DNA from: CALMFQ01 sp964495595
Lineage (GTDB): Bacteria; Pseudomonadota; Gammaproteobacteria; Burkholderiales; SCOH01
Length of the DNA stretch: 64,000 nucleotides
Assembly (NCBI GenBank): GCA_964495595.1
Contig: CAZBWH010000002.1
Coordinates: 3,475-67,474, forward strand
Reading direction: 5' to 3'
The notes under the pieces are model-generated. The model was not told the origin of the DNA. It did not search any database and saw nothing but the letters and a program-made list of their open reading frames with translations. Shown one piece after another: positions 8,334-16,425 of the stretch; positions within the stretch are counted from its first letter, which is position 1, and the number at the start of each line of letters is the position of its first letter. The position numbers were made by a program, and so were the translations under genes.

Positions 8334-11300
8334 ATGAATGTAGTGCGTTGTTGTCTGGGTTTGTTGCTGTGGCTGGCTGTCGTGTGTCAGGCGCAGTCGG
8401 TGTTGATCGTTGCCACCTCGCCGGTGCCGCAGGGCAAGCTGACATTGCTGCGCGAGATCGGCCGGCAGCAAGGCGTGCAGGTGCAGGCCGAGCTGGTGGA
8501 GAAATTGTCGCCGCAGGCGGTGCCGGGCCTGTTTGCCGGGCGCGATCTGGTGATTTTCGATGCCGGCCGCGAACACATGCAGGCCGTTGTCCGTGGCCGG
8601 CTGGCACCGGCTTTGCCGGGGCTGAAAGCGCCGCACATCTGGATGCGTGATGAAGCGCCGCAGGTGCAGGGTTTGCCGCCGGCGCTGGCGCAGCGGCTGC
8701 ACGCCTATTTCGTGAATGGCGGGCGTGCCAATTTCGAGAACTTCTTCCGCACCCTCAACGCCCATTTCGCCGGCCGCTCCGGCGACGGCATCGCGCCGCC
8801 GTTCGTGTTTCCCGAGATGGCGGTGTATTACCCCGGTGCTCCGCAGCAGGTTTTTGCCGGCCCGGCGGAATATCTGCGCTGGCGCGGCATCGAACCCGCC
8901 AAACGCCCGCCCACCGTGGCCATTGCCTTTCACCAGCAATATCTCGGCGCCGAAATGATGACGCAGATCGACGACCTGATCCGCCGTATCGAGGCCGGTG
9001 GCGGACTGGCGCTGCCGTATTACGCCGGGGTGATGGGGCCGCATGCATCGATGCTCACCGTCAACGGCCAGCGTGTGGCCGATGTGGTGATCAACACCCA
9101 GATCGTGCTCGACCCGGAAGGGCGGCGCAAGGAACTGGCGGCACTGGGCATTCCGGCGCTGCAATCGCTGGCCTACCGCAAGGGCGACGTGGCCGACTGG
9201 CGCGCCGACCCGCTCGGGCTGGCGCTGATGGACGTGCCGTTTTATCTGGCGCAGGCCGAATACACCGGCATCGTCGACCCGATGCTGACCCACGCCAGCA
9301 ACAAGCAGGACGGCAGCATTGTCGTGATCGACGAACAAAACCAGGCGCTGGTCAACAAGGCGCTGAATCTGGTGCGCCTGCAGCGCCTGCCGAATGCCGA
9401 AAAGCGGCTGGCGGTGATGTTCTGGAACTACCCGCCGGGCGAAAAAAACCTCTCCGCCTCGTATCTCAACCTGCCGCGCAGCTTTGTCGGCACCCTGCAG
9501 GCGCTGCAGGCTGCCGGTTATCAGACCCGGCCGCAGGATGAAGGCTGGCTGGTAAGCCGGCTGCAGCGCCTGCTGGCGCCGTTTTACCGCGACGGCCAGC
9601 TGGCCGCCTTGTTGCGCGACGATCTGGCCGAACGCCTGCCGCTGAAAACCTACCGTGCCTGGCTCAAACAACTGCCGCCCGCCGTGCAGGCCGAACTGCA
9701 GCAACGCTGGGGCGATCCGGAAAAATCGGCGATGGTGCTGCGCGATGGCAGCGAGCCGGTGTTCGTGATTCCGCGTCTGGCCATCGGCCAGGTGATTTTT
9801 TCGCCGCAGGCGCCGCGTGGCGAAAAATGGGAAGACAAGGAAAAGGCGCTGTATCACTCGACCACCGCCGCCCCCTCGCATTTCTATCTGGCGCAATATC
9901 TGTGGCTGCGCGCCGGCTACCGGAGCGATGCCATCATCCACTACGGCACCCACGGCTCGCAGGAATGGCTGCCGGGCAAGGAGCGCGGCCTGTCGGTGAA
10001 CGACTACCCGCTACTGGCGGTGGGCGATGTGCCGGTGATCTACCCCTACATCGTCGACAACATCGGCGAGGCGCTGCAAACCAAGCGCCGTGGCCGCGCC
10101 GTCACCGTCACCCACCAGACGCCGCCGTTTGCCCCGGCCGGGTTGCATGACCGCCTGACCGAAATCCACGACCTGCTGCACGCCTGGCTGGCGCAGGACG
10201 AAGGCGCGGTCAAGCAGCAGCAGGCGCAGGCACTGCGCAGCAAGGTGCGCGCCGAGCGCATCGACCTCGACATGTGCTGGGACGACGCCCGCATCAACGC
10301 CGACATGCGCGGCTTCGTCAACGCGCTGCACGACCACCTGCACGAACTGGCGCAGACAGCCCAGCCGATGGGCCTGCACAGCTTTGGCAGCGCGCCGCAG
10401 CCAACCCACCGCATCGGCACGGTGCTGATGATGCTCGGCCAGCCATTCTGGGAGGCCGCCGCCAAAGCCGCCGGCCAGCCGGCAGATCAACTTGATGAAG
10501 CGCTGATTGCCGACTACGCCAAACTGGCCGACACCCCGCCGTGGAAGCTGCTGAGCGGCTATCTCGACGGCAGCCTGCCAGCCCCGCGTGATGCGGCGCT
10601 GGCAAACATGCTGGCGCAGGGCAAACGCTGGTACGACGACCTGGGCGCGGCGGGCGAACTGCAGGGGCTGTTGTCGGCGCTGGCGGGTGAACACAGGCCG
10701 ACTTCCTACGGCGGCGATCCGATGAAAAACCCGGATGCCCTGCCCACCGGGCGCAACCTGTATGGCTTCGACCCTTCGCGGGTGCCCACCAAGGCCGCCT
10801 GGCAGGCCGGCAAAGAGGCGGCGGATGCATTGATTGCCGCGCACCGCGCCAAAACCGGCAAGGCACCGAAAAAGCTGGCGTTTTCGCTCTGGTCGGTGGA
10901 AACCATGCGCCACTACGGCCTGCTGGAAGCACAGGCATTGTGGGCCATGGGTGTCGAGCCGGTGTGGGATGCCGGCGGCCGGGTGGTGGATGTGAAACTG
11001 GTGCCACGCAGCGAGCTGAAGCGGCCACGGGTGGATGTGGTGCTGTCGGCCACCGGCCTGTATCGCGATCATTTCCCCAATGCCATGAAGCAACTGGCGA
11101 AAGCGGTGGAACTGGCCGCCCGTGCGCAGGAAGAGGACAACCCGCTGTATGCCAACAGCCAGGCGCTGCAGCGCAAACTGCAGGCGCAGGGCATTGCCCC
11201 CGAGGCCGCGCAGCGCGCAGCAGAAACACGCATTTTCTCCTCCGCATCCGGCCGCTACGGCACCGGGCTGGACGATGCGGCGCTGGCCACCGACACCTGG

Positions 11301-12311
11301 AAAAACCAGGCCGAAGGCGACCGCAAGCTGGCCAGCCTCTATCTCTCGAAAATGCAGTTTGCCTACGGCAGCGACGAAGCCGGCTGGGGCAGCCAGGGTA
11401 TTGCCGGCGCCAGCGGCAAGGCGGCGCAGATCAACCTCTACGCCGAACACCTGAAAGGCACCGAAGGCGCCGTGCTGTCGCGCACCTCCAACCTCTACGG
11501 CATGCTCACCACCGACGATCCTTTCCAGTATCTGGGCGGCATCGGCGCGGCGGTGCGCATGCTCGACGGCAAGGCGCCCGAGCTGTACATCTCCAACCTG
11601 CGCGGCAGCGGTGCCGGCAAGGTGGAAGGCGCGGCGGCGTTTCTGGCCAAGGAGCTGGCGACGCGCAACTTCCACCCCGGCTATATCAAGGGGCTGATGG
11701 CCGAAGGGTATTCCGGCACGCTGCAGGTGCTCGACAGCGTCAACAACTTCAGCGGCTGGACCACTGTCTCGCGTGAAATCGTGCGTGATGATCAGTGGCA
11801 GGAATTTGTCGAAGTCTACGTGCGCGACAAACACAAGCTCGGCCTGAAGCAGTGGTTTGCGCAGAACAACCCGCATGCCCTGGCGCAAAGCATCGAACGC
11901 ATGCTGGAAATGGCCCGCCACGGCTACTGGCAAACCGACGCCGATACGCTGAAAGAACTGAAGCAGACCTACCGCCAGCTGGCGCAGCAACACGATGTGC
12001 GCAGCGACAACCAGGCATTCAATCAGTTTGTCGCCGCCGGATACGGCCTGGCAGGCAGCCTGCCGGCACTGCCGGCGCAGGCGCGCAACGCAGCCAGTGG
12101 CCAGCGTGCCAGCCAGCAGCCGCAGATGCTGGAGCCAACCCCGGTGCCGGCACCGCCGCCGATCCGGGGCATCCTGCTGGAAAAAGTGCAAAACCCGCCC
12201 CCCGCAGCACCGCTGCCTCTGGCGCTGGCCGGCGGTTATCTGCTGCTGGGCATGAGTTTTGGCGGCGGAATGCTCGCCGCACGCCGGCGTGCCCAGGGAG
12301 AGATGGCGTGA
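8334..12311 (+). CDS. Secreted, membrane-anchored CobN-like chelatase (HmuS-like)
   Basis: This 1325-residue protein belongs to the CobN/ChlH large-chelatase superfamily, which inserts or removes metals from tetrapyrroles. The conserved core signature HYGTHGSQEWLPGK is at residues 536-549, with the invariant Glu at 544. Unlike biosynthetic CobN, it starts with a Sec signal peptide (MNVVRCCLGLLLWLAVVCQA). It also ends with a proline-rich linker, a hydrophobic helix (ALAGGYLLLGMSFGGGML) and a basic tail, so the catalytic part should face the periplasm. No cobalamin genes or CobS/CobT ATPase subunits are nearby. The neighbours (heme receptor, ExbB-like, DUF2149) match HmuS of Bacteroidota hmu loci, where a CobN homologue is linked to iron removal from heme. 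Heme dechelation is therefore the best guess, by analogy. Confidence 0.88.
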   Translation: MNVVRCCLGLLLWLAVVCQAQSVLIVATSPVPQGKLTLLREIGRQQGVQVQAELVEKLSPQAVPGLFAGRDLVIFDAGREHMQAVVRGRLAPALPGLKAPHIWMRDEAPQVQGLPPALAQRLHAYFVNGGRANFENFFRTLNAHFAGRSGDGIAPPFVFPEMAVYYPGAPQQVFAGPAEYLRWRGIEPAKRPPTVAIAFHQQYLGAEMMTQIDDLIRRIEAGGGLALPYYAGVMGPHASMLTVNGQRVADVVINTQIVLDPEGRRKELAALGIPALQSLAYRKGDVADWRADPLGLALMDVPFYLAQAEYTGIVDPMLTHASNKQDGSIVVIDEQNQALVNKALNLVRLQRLPNAEKRLAVMFWNYPPGEKNLSASYLNLPRSFVGTLQALQAAGYQTRPQDEGWLVSRLQRLLAPFYRDGQLAALLRDDLAERLPLKTYRAWLKQLPPAVQAELQQRWGDPEKSAMVLRDGSEPVFVIPRLAIGQVIFSPQAPRGEKWEDKEKALYHSTTAAPSHFYLAQYLWLRAGYRSDAIIHYGTHGSQEWLPGKERGLSVNDYPLLAVGDVPVIYPYIVDNIGEALQTKRRGRAVTVTHQTPPFAPAGLHDRLTEIHDLLHAWLAQDEGAVKQQQAQALRSKVRAERIDLDMCWDDARINADMRGFVNALHDHLHELAQTAQPMGLHSFGSAPQPTHRIGTVLMMLGQPFWEAAAKAAGQPADQLDEALIADYAKLADTPPWKLLSGYLDGSLPAPRDAALANMLAQGKRWYDDLGAAGELQGLLSALAGEHRPTSYGGDPMKNPDALPTGRNLYGFDPSRVPTKAAWQAGKEAADALIAAHRAKTGKAPKKLAFSLWSVETMRHYGLLEAQALWAMGVEPVWDAGGRVVDVKLVPRSELKRPRVDVVLSATGLYRDHFPNAMKQLAKAVELAARAQEEDNPLYANSQALQRKLQAQGIAPEAAQRAAETRIFSSASGRYGTGLDDAALATDTWKNQAEGDRKLASLYLSKMQFAYGSDEAGWGSQGIAGASGKAAQINLYAEHLKGTEGAVLSRTSNLYGMLTTDDPFQYLGGIGAAVRMLDGKAPELYISNLRGSGAGKVEGAAAFLAKELATRNFHPGYIKGLMAEGYSGTLQVLDSVNNFSGWTTVSREIVRDDQWQEFVEVYVRDKHKLGLKQWFAQNNPHALAQSIERMLEMARHGYWQTDADTLKELKQTYRQLAQQHDVRSDNQAFNQFVAAGYGLAGSLPALPAQARNAASGQRASQQPQMLEPTPVPAPPPIRGILLEKVQNPPPAAPLPLALAGGYLLLGMSFGGGMLAARRRAQGEMA

Positions 12312-12375
12312 CACACCTGCCCGCTTATCGATCCGTTTCTCCGCCGATTTCAACATCACCACTGAGGGAGCCAAC

Positions 12376-12855
12376 ATGCCCAATATCGAACTGACCATGT
12401 ACCAGATTTCGCAGGTTTTCCTGCTGCCCACGCTGGTGCTGATTGCCGCCTTGTTCCTGTACGCCTTCTGGGTGCTGGGCGAATTTTTGCTGCTGGCGCT
12501 GTATCGCCGCCGCGGCCAGGGCCGGCTGCTGCTGGCCGATTACCGCAAGAACCCGGCGCTGAGCGCCGACGAACTGGACGTGCTGGCGCACAAGCAACTG
12601 GAAAACCCGCGCATTGCCAGCCGTGTCACGCCGATGCTGGGGCTGGTGGCCACCATGATCCCGATGGGGCCAGCGCTCAAATCGCTGTCGGACGGCAATC
12701 TGGCCAAGGTGTCGGATAACCTCACCGTGGCGTTTTCGGCCGTGATCCTGGCGCTGATTGCCGCGTCGATCACCTACTGGGTGGTCAACGTGCGCCGCCG
12801 CTGGCTGGCCGAAGAAATGCTGGAAATCGAAGCCCTGCGCGGAGCCACAGCATGA
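12376..12855 (+). CDS. MotA/TolQ/ExbB-like proton-channel family protein (HmuT/U-like)
   Basis: This 159-residue inner-membrane protein has an N-terminal helix (about 9-40), a cytoplasmic loop and a helical hairpin containing TPMLGLVATMIPMGPALKSL and NLTVAFSAVILALIAASITYW. That is the MotA/TolQ/ExbB signature, in which the channel-lining helices follow the LGLxGTxxG-like motif. Such proteins form pentameric channels powered by the proton motive force with an ExbD/TolR partner. The start at 12376 has GAGGGAG upstream; a longer frame from 12259 would overlap the CobN-like gene. It overlaps the DUF2149 gene by 4 bp (ATGA), its likely partner. Confidence 0.88.
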   Translation: MPNIELTMYQISQVFLLPTLVLIAALFLYAFWVLGEFLLLALYRRRGQGRLLLADYRKNPALSADELDVLAHKQLENPRIASRVTPMLGLVATMIPMGPALKSLSDGNLAKVSDNLTVAFSAVILALIAASITYWVVNVRRRWLAEEMLEIEALRGATA

Positions 12856-13184
12856 GCCTGAAACTGTTGCACGAACCGGAAACCGAAGATCCGATCCTGT
12901 CGGTGGTCAACCTGATCGACATCTTTCTGGTGATCATCGCCGCCTTGCTGATCACCGTGGCGCAAAACCCGCTGATCAACCCGTTCAACAAACAGGACGT
13001 GACCGTGATCACCGACCCCGGCAAGCCGACCATGGAGGTGATGATCAAGAAGGGCGAAAAAATCGAGAAATACAAGGCCAACGGCAATATCGGCAGCGGC
13101 GACGGCGAAAAAGCCGGCGTAGCCTACCGCATGAAAGACGGCTCGATGGTCTACGTGCCGGAAGGGGGCCCGGCAGCCCAATAA
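12852..13184 (+). CDS. DUF2149 protein, ExbD-like single-span partner
   Basis: This 110-residue protein has a short cytoplasmic N-terminus, one membrane helix (NLIDIFLVIIAALLITVA, about residues 19-36) and a small periplasmic domain with VTVITDPGKPTMEVMIKKG. The helix carries an Asp in the same place as the proton-binding Asp of ExbD, TolR and MotB (consensus PLIDVVFLLLIFF). I therefore read DUF2149 as an ExbD-like partner of the upstream ExbB-like protein. DUF2149 genes are known next to CobN-like and MotA/TolQ-like genes in heme and metal loci. Translational coupling through the ATGA overlap supports a complex. Confidence 0.85.
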   Translation: MSLKLLHEPETEDPILSVVNLIDIFLVIIAALLITVAQNPLINPFNKQDVTVITDPGKPTMEVMIKKGEKIEKYKANGNIGSGDGEKAGVAYRMKDGSMVYVPEGGPAAQ

Positions 13185-13188
13185 CCAC

Positions 13189-13262
13189 CGGCCTGCAGAC
13201 CGCACCCAGATTGCCTTGCAGGCCGGCCTGCAAGCCAGTATCCATGCGGCCTGCAGGGCATC
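13189..13262. repeat. Intergenic GC-rich repeat, copy 2 (divergent)
   Basis: The gap after the DUF2149 gene contains CGGCCTGCAGACCGCACC, GCAGGCCGGCCTGCAAGCC and GCGGCCTGCAGGGC. These are the outer modules of the dispersed repeat, but the CCAGAGCGGCTTG core is missing. The alternating inverted GGCCTGC/GCAGGCC units can fold into hairpins and may also end transcription of the heme locus. Confidence 0.6.
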
Positions 13263-13347
13263 AGGAGGAATTGCTCTACATGTCGGCGTAATGATCGACC
13301 ATTAGTATCCCCGAATGTGGTGATTCAATGACGAAAGGAGCTGCCTG

Positions 13348-14445
13348 ATGCGTATTCTGCTCGCCCTGGCCTGTCTGCTGGCCAGCCCGTTTTCCCGCGC
13401 CGCCGAGCCGCTGCCGCTGACCGTGTTGCAGGTGCTCGACCTGTCCGGCCCGCAGCGCGACACCGGCAACGAGTTTCTGACCGGAGCGCGGGTGTATTTC
13501 GATTACATCAATACCCGTGGCGGCATTCAGGGCCGCAAGATCAGCCACGTGGTCGCCGACGACCAGGGCTTGCCCGCCAACACGTTAGCGCTGACCCGGC
13601 AATGGGTTGCGCAGGCCAAGCCGGTGGCGCTGTTCGGCTACCTGGGTGCCGACAATGTCGATGCAGTAATGAGCGACCGCCAGTTGCGCACCAATGGCCT
13701 GGCGATGGTCGGGCCTTACAGCGGACTGCGCCGCGCCGAGTGGCCCAACCTGTTTGCGGTGCGCGCCGGCTTTGACGACGAAATCAGACGCATCCTGAAA
13801 ATGACTACCCAGCTCGGCATGAGCCGCATCGGCCTGTTTTGCGGCACTGATTCCCTGGGCAAGGCCGCCAGCGAACTGGTGATCCTGCAGGCCGCCGCCA
13901 ACCGCCTGCCACCGGTCAGCCGGCAGCTATTCCACGCGACGGTTCACGTGCGCGGCGCAGCACAGAACATGGCCCGGCAAGCGCCGCAGGCAGTGATCCT
14001 GGCCGCGCCCACGCTGGCCAGTGCGCTGTTTGCGCGTGAAATGCAGGCCGAATTGCCCGGCACCCAGTTCTTTGCCCTGTCGTCGGTCAATCATCAAACC
14101 CTGCTCGAACTGCTCGGCCCGAAAGATGCGCAGGGAATCGCCGTCACCGCGCTGACGCCGTCGCCATTCAACCCGCTGACCCCGATCGCCCGCGACTACG
14201 TCCGTCACATGAAACAGTTCCGCGACGAGCCGGTGTCGTATGCCTCGCTGGAAGGCTACATTGCCGCCCGGGTGCTGGTGGAAGGCTTGCGCAACGCCCG
14301 CCCCGGCCAGCCCGGCCCGCTGTTTGCCGGCCTGCATAGCCTCGATCTGGGCGGCTACAGCCTCAACCTCGATCCCGGCAACGGCCCGGCGTCGCGCTTT
14401 GTCGATCTGCTGGTGTTTTCCGGGCAGGGCCGGCTGTTGAACTGA
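13348..14445 (+). CDS. Periplasmic substrate-binding protein (Leu/Ile/Val-type, Peripla_BP_6)
   Basis: This 365-residue protein has a signal peptide (MRILLALACLLASPFSRAA) and the type I periplasmic-binding fold. The family motifs include LDLSGPQRDTGNEFLTGARV near the start, YINTRGGIQGRKI, and VSYASLEGYIAARVLVEGLR near the end. Such proteins deliver amino acids, amides or aromatic acids to ABC permeases, or act as sensory partners. No permease or ATPase gene lies beside it, so it is an orphan component and its ligand is unknown. AAAGGAG lies just upstream of the ATG. Confidence 0.88.
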   Translation: MRILLALACLLASPFSRAAEPLPLTVLQVLDLSGPQRDTGNEFLTGARVYFDYINTRGGIQGRKISHVVADDQGLPANTLALTRQWVAQAKPVALFGYLGADNVDAVMSDRQLRTNGLAMVGPYSGLRRAEWPNLFAVRAGFDDEIRRILKMTTQLGMSRIGLFCGTDSLGKAASELVILQAAANRLPPVSRQLFHATVHVRGAAQNMARQAPQAVILAAPTLASALFAREMQAELPGTQFFALSSVNHQTLLELLGPKDAQGIAVTALTPSPFNPLTPIARDYVRHMKQFRDEPVSYASLEGYIAARVLVEGLRNARPGQPGPLFAGLHSLDLGGYSLNLDPGNGPASRFVDLLVFSGQGRLLN

Positions 14446-14451
14446 GCCGGC

Positions 14452-14691
14452 TCAGCCCAGCACGCCATCATGTCGCCGGGCCAGGCTGCGCAGGCTGGTT
14501 TCGGCTGCAGTCAGCGTCGCCGGGCTGGGCGCCGGACCGACCTGCACCACCACCAGCCAGGCAAAACGGCTGTCGTCGCCGTCAAACGGCAACAGCTCGG
14601 CCGGATAATCAAACGGCGCACAATCATGCATGAACGCCTCCGCTTCATCCGGCTCGGCAAACAGGAAAGTGAATTCGACAAACGCAGACAT
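14452..14691 (-). CDS. Small conserved-type hypothetical protein (79 aa)
   Basis: The 79-residue acidic protein starts MSAFVEFTFLFAEPDEAEAF. AGGGAGG sits 7 bp before the ATG at 14691, which decides the start over an upstream ATG at 14715. The alternating pattern EFTFLFAEPDEAEAFMHD followed by RFAWLVVVQVG suggests a small alpha-beta fold. It has no signal peptide or membrane helix. I do not recognise the family. It lies between the convergent binding-protein gene and the divergent ylqF gene. Confidence 0.6.
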   Translation of the reverse strand: MSAFVEFTFLFAEPDEAEAFMHDCAPFDYPAELLPFDGDDSRFAWLVVVQVGPAPSPATLTAAETSLRSLARRHDGVLG

Positions 14692-14847
14692 GGCACCAGC
14701 CTCCCTTCGTAGCAAAAGGCGCCATGTTAGCCTGCCCGCCCGGCGAAGGGGAGGCGGATCACCCCCGCCGGCCTGCGCCCGTCGCCCAAGCCCGACAGAC
14801 GGCCGGGATAATGCGATAATCGCCGATTATCCTGGGCGGCTTTCCCG

Positions 14848-15774
14848 ATGAGTATTCAATGGTTTCCCGGCCACATGGCCTCGGCGCGCAAACAGGCGGC
14901 CAAGACCATGGCCCATATCGACGTAGTGATCGAAGTGCTGGATGCGCGCATTCCCGCTGCCAGCCGCAATCCGATGATCGACGAGCTGCGCACCTTCCGC
15001 CAGCGTCCCTGCCTTAAATTGCTGAACAAGGCCGACGCTGCCGACCCGGCCGCCACCGCGCAATGGCTGGCGCATTTCAACGCCCAGCCAGGCGTATCGG
15101 CCGTGGCACTGTCGTGCCTCAAGCCCGGCGACGTGGCCAAAATCCCCGCCCTGGCGCAAAAGCTGGCGCCGCACCGCTGCGATGAAATCAAACCGCTGCG
15201 GCTGATGATCATGGGCATTCCCAACGTCGGCAAATCGACGTTGATGAACGCACTGGTAAAGCGTCGCGTGGCCAATGTCGGCGACCAGCCCGCAGTGACC
15301 AAGAGCGAACAGCGGATCGACATCAGCCCGCGGTTGACCATTTACGACACCCCCGGCCTGCTGTGGCCGAAGATCGACCACCCGTCCGACGGCCTGATGC
15401 TGGCCGCCAGCCACGCGGTCGGCACCAACGCCGTGATCGAGGAAGAAGTCGCCACGTTTCTGGCTGACCTGCTGCTGCAGCGCTACCCGGACGCCCTGGC
15501 GCAGCGCTACAAGCTGAACATCGACGGCATGGATGGTGTCGGCGTGATCGAAGCGATCGCCGTCAAGCGCGCCTGCCGCAAAAAGGGCGGCGAGCTCGAC
15601 CTGGAGAAATCGTCGCTGGTGCTGCTCACCGACTACCGCAGCGGCGCGCTGGGCCGCATCAGCCTGGAAACCCCCGCCACCCGCCAAGCGATGCTGGCCG
15701 AAGCCGCCCGCCAGCAAGCCGCCACGCAGGCCGCCACCACCGCACCGGAGCCCCCACCCGCCGACCCGGCCTGA
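14848..15774 (+). CDS. ylqF: Ribosome biogenesis GTPase YlqF/RbgA
   Basis: This 308-residue cytoplasmic GTPase assists late assembly of the large ribosomal subunit. It shows the circularly permuted order of the YlqF/YawG family: G4 NKAD at residues 60-63 precedes G1 GIPNVGKST at 123-131, with G3 DTPG at 167-170. The protein begins with WFPGHMASARKQ, the family's characteristic start. The C-terminal domain (about 190-290) is the RNA-binding helical part, followed by an alanine/proline-rich tail that is probably unstructured. It is likely a single-gene unit. Confidence 0.95.
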   Translation: MSIQWFPGHMASARKQAAKTMAHIDVVIEVLDARIPAASRNPMIDELRTFRQRPCLKLLNKADAADPAATAQWLAHFNAQPGVSAVALSCLKPGDVAKIPALAQKLAPHRCDEIKPLRLMIMGIPNVGKSTLMNALVKRRVANVGDQPAVTKSEQRIDISPRLTIYDTPGLLWPKIDHPSDGLMLAASHAVGTNAVIEEEVATFLADLLLQRYPDALAQRYKLNIDGMDGVGVIEAIAVKRACRKKGGELDLEKSSLVLLTDYRSGALGRISLETPATRQAMLAEAARQQAATQAATTAPEPPPADPA

Positions 15775-15831
15775 TCCTGCCGCCCCACGTTTGCCCGTCG
15801 GGGCGGCTGCCAGGCCTGAATCTCGTCTTGA

Positions 15832-15850
15832 AATGATAATAATTCTCATT
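15832..15850 (+). promoter_or_regulatory. Strong Fur box upstream of the HemS-like gene
   Basis: AATGATAATAATTCTCATT is an almost perfect 19-bp dyad (AATGA...TCATT) that closely matches the Fur consensus. It lies 57 bp before the HemS-like gene, where it would cover the promoter. It predicts iron repression of the two genes that follow. Confidence 0.85.
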
Positions 15851-15906
15851 TAGTATGTGTTCATCAGGCGGATCACCACGCCAGAAACCCAGAGGAGAAT
15901 GCCCGG

Positions 15907-16416
15907 ATGGAATATTGTCACCAAGTCGCGCTGCGTCAGGCATGGGCCGCGCTGCGTCATCCTTCCCATGCCGACTGGCTGCTGCATGCCTGTGGTTGGC
16001 GGCGCATCGACGCCCTGGCTGCGCTGGCGCCGCACTACGCTGAGCCGCTGGACGCTGCCGAAGTGCTCAGCCTGCTCGACGCGGCGCTGCAAGGTGGCCA
16101 GCCGCTGGCGCTGGATGTCGATCAGGCGGGCGAGCGCCAGCATTACCACGGCAGCGTTGAACGGCTGTCGGTCAGCGATGGCCAGTGGGTATTCCGGCTG
16201 GGGCGACACTGGCTGCACCTGGCCGAAGCGCAGATCGACAGCGCCTGGATCGTGCACACTCCCGCCCGGCATGCGCTGGCCAGCTCGGTCGAGCTGTTTG
16301 ATTCACGTGGCCGGCCGCTGCTCACCCTGCGTGATGCCCACGAGCCAGGCCAGCGTGATGCCTGCCACTGGCGCCTGCAACTGGCCGCGTTGGCGCGTAC
16401 CCCACTGGCAGCGTAG
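15907..16416 (+). CDS. HemS/HutX-like heme utilisation protein, single domain
   Basis: The 169-residue protein resembles one half of HemS/HmuS/ChuX-type heme-handling proteins, which bind or degrade cytoplasmic heme. Supporting features are the N-terminal helical segment, a central beta region (HYHGSVERLSVSDGQWVFRLG), and the C-terminal pattern IDSAWIVHTPARHALASSVELFD...WRLQLAAL. In HemS the equivalent segment reads approximately WVVRKPTxDGxVxSxExFD. The length fits a single repeat, as in HutX/ChuX, rather than the two-repeat HemS of about 350 residues. It lies directly behind a strong Fur box and 9 bp before a DUF2325 gene. AGGAGA lies about 10 bp upstream of the ATG. Confidence 0.7.
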   Translation: MEYCHQVALRQAWAALRHPSHADWLLHACGWRRIDALAALAPHYAEPLDAAEVLSLLDAALQGGQPLALDVDQAGERQHYHGSVERLSVSDGQWVFRLGRHWLHLAEAQIDSAWIVHTPARHALASSVELFDSRGRPLLTLRDAHEPGQRDACHWRLQLAALARTPLAA

Positions 16417-16425
16417 GAGAGCGGC

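Noticed and set aside
7473..9953. Minus-strand open frame of about 826 codons opposite the receptor and CobN-like genes
   Set aside because: It spans two clear plus-strand genes and their terminator, has low-complexity composition and no recognisable motif.
8334..12311. Reading the CobN homologue as the cobalamin cobaltochelatase subunit
   Set aside because: It has a signal peptide and a membrane anchor, no CobS/CobT or other cobalamin gene is nearby, and the neighbours are heme-uptake type.
10011..12431. Minus-strand open frame of about 806 codons opposite the CobN-like gene
   Set aside because: It is an antisense shadow of a gene with strong family motifs and runs into the next gene's start.
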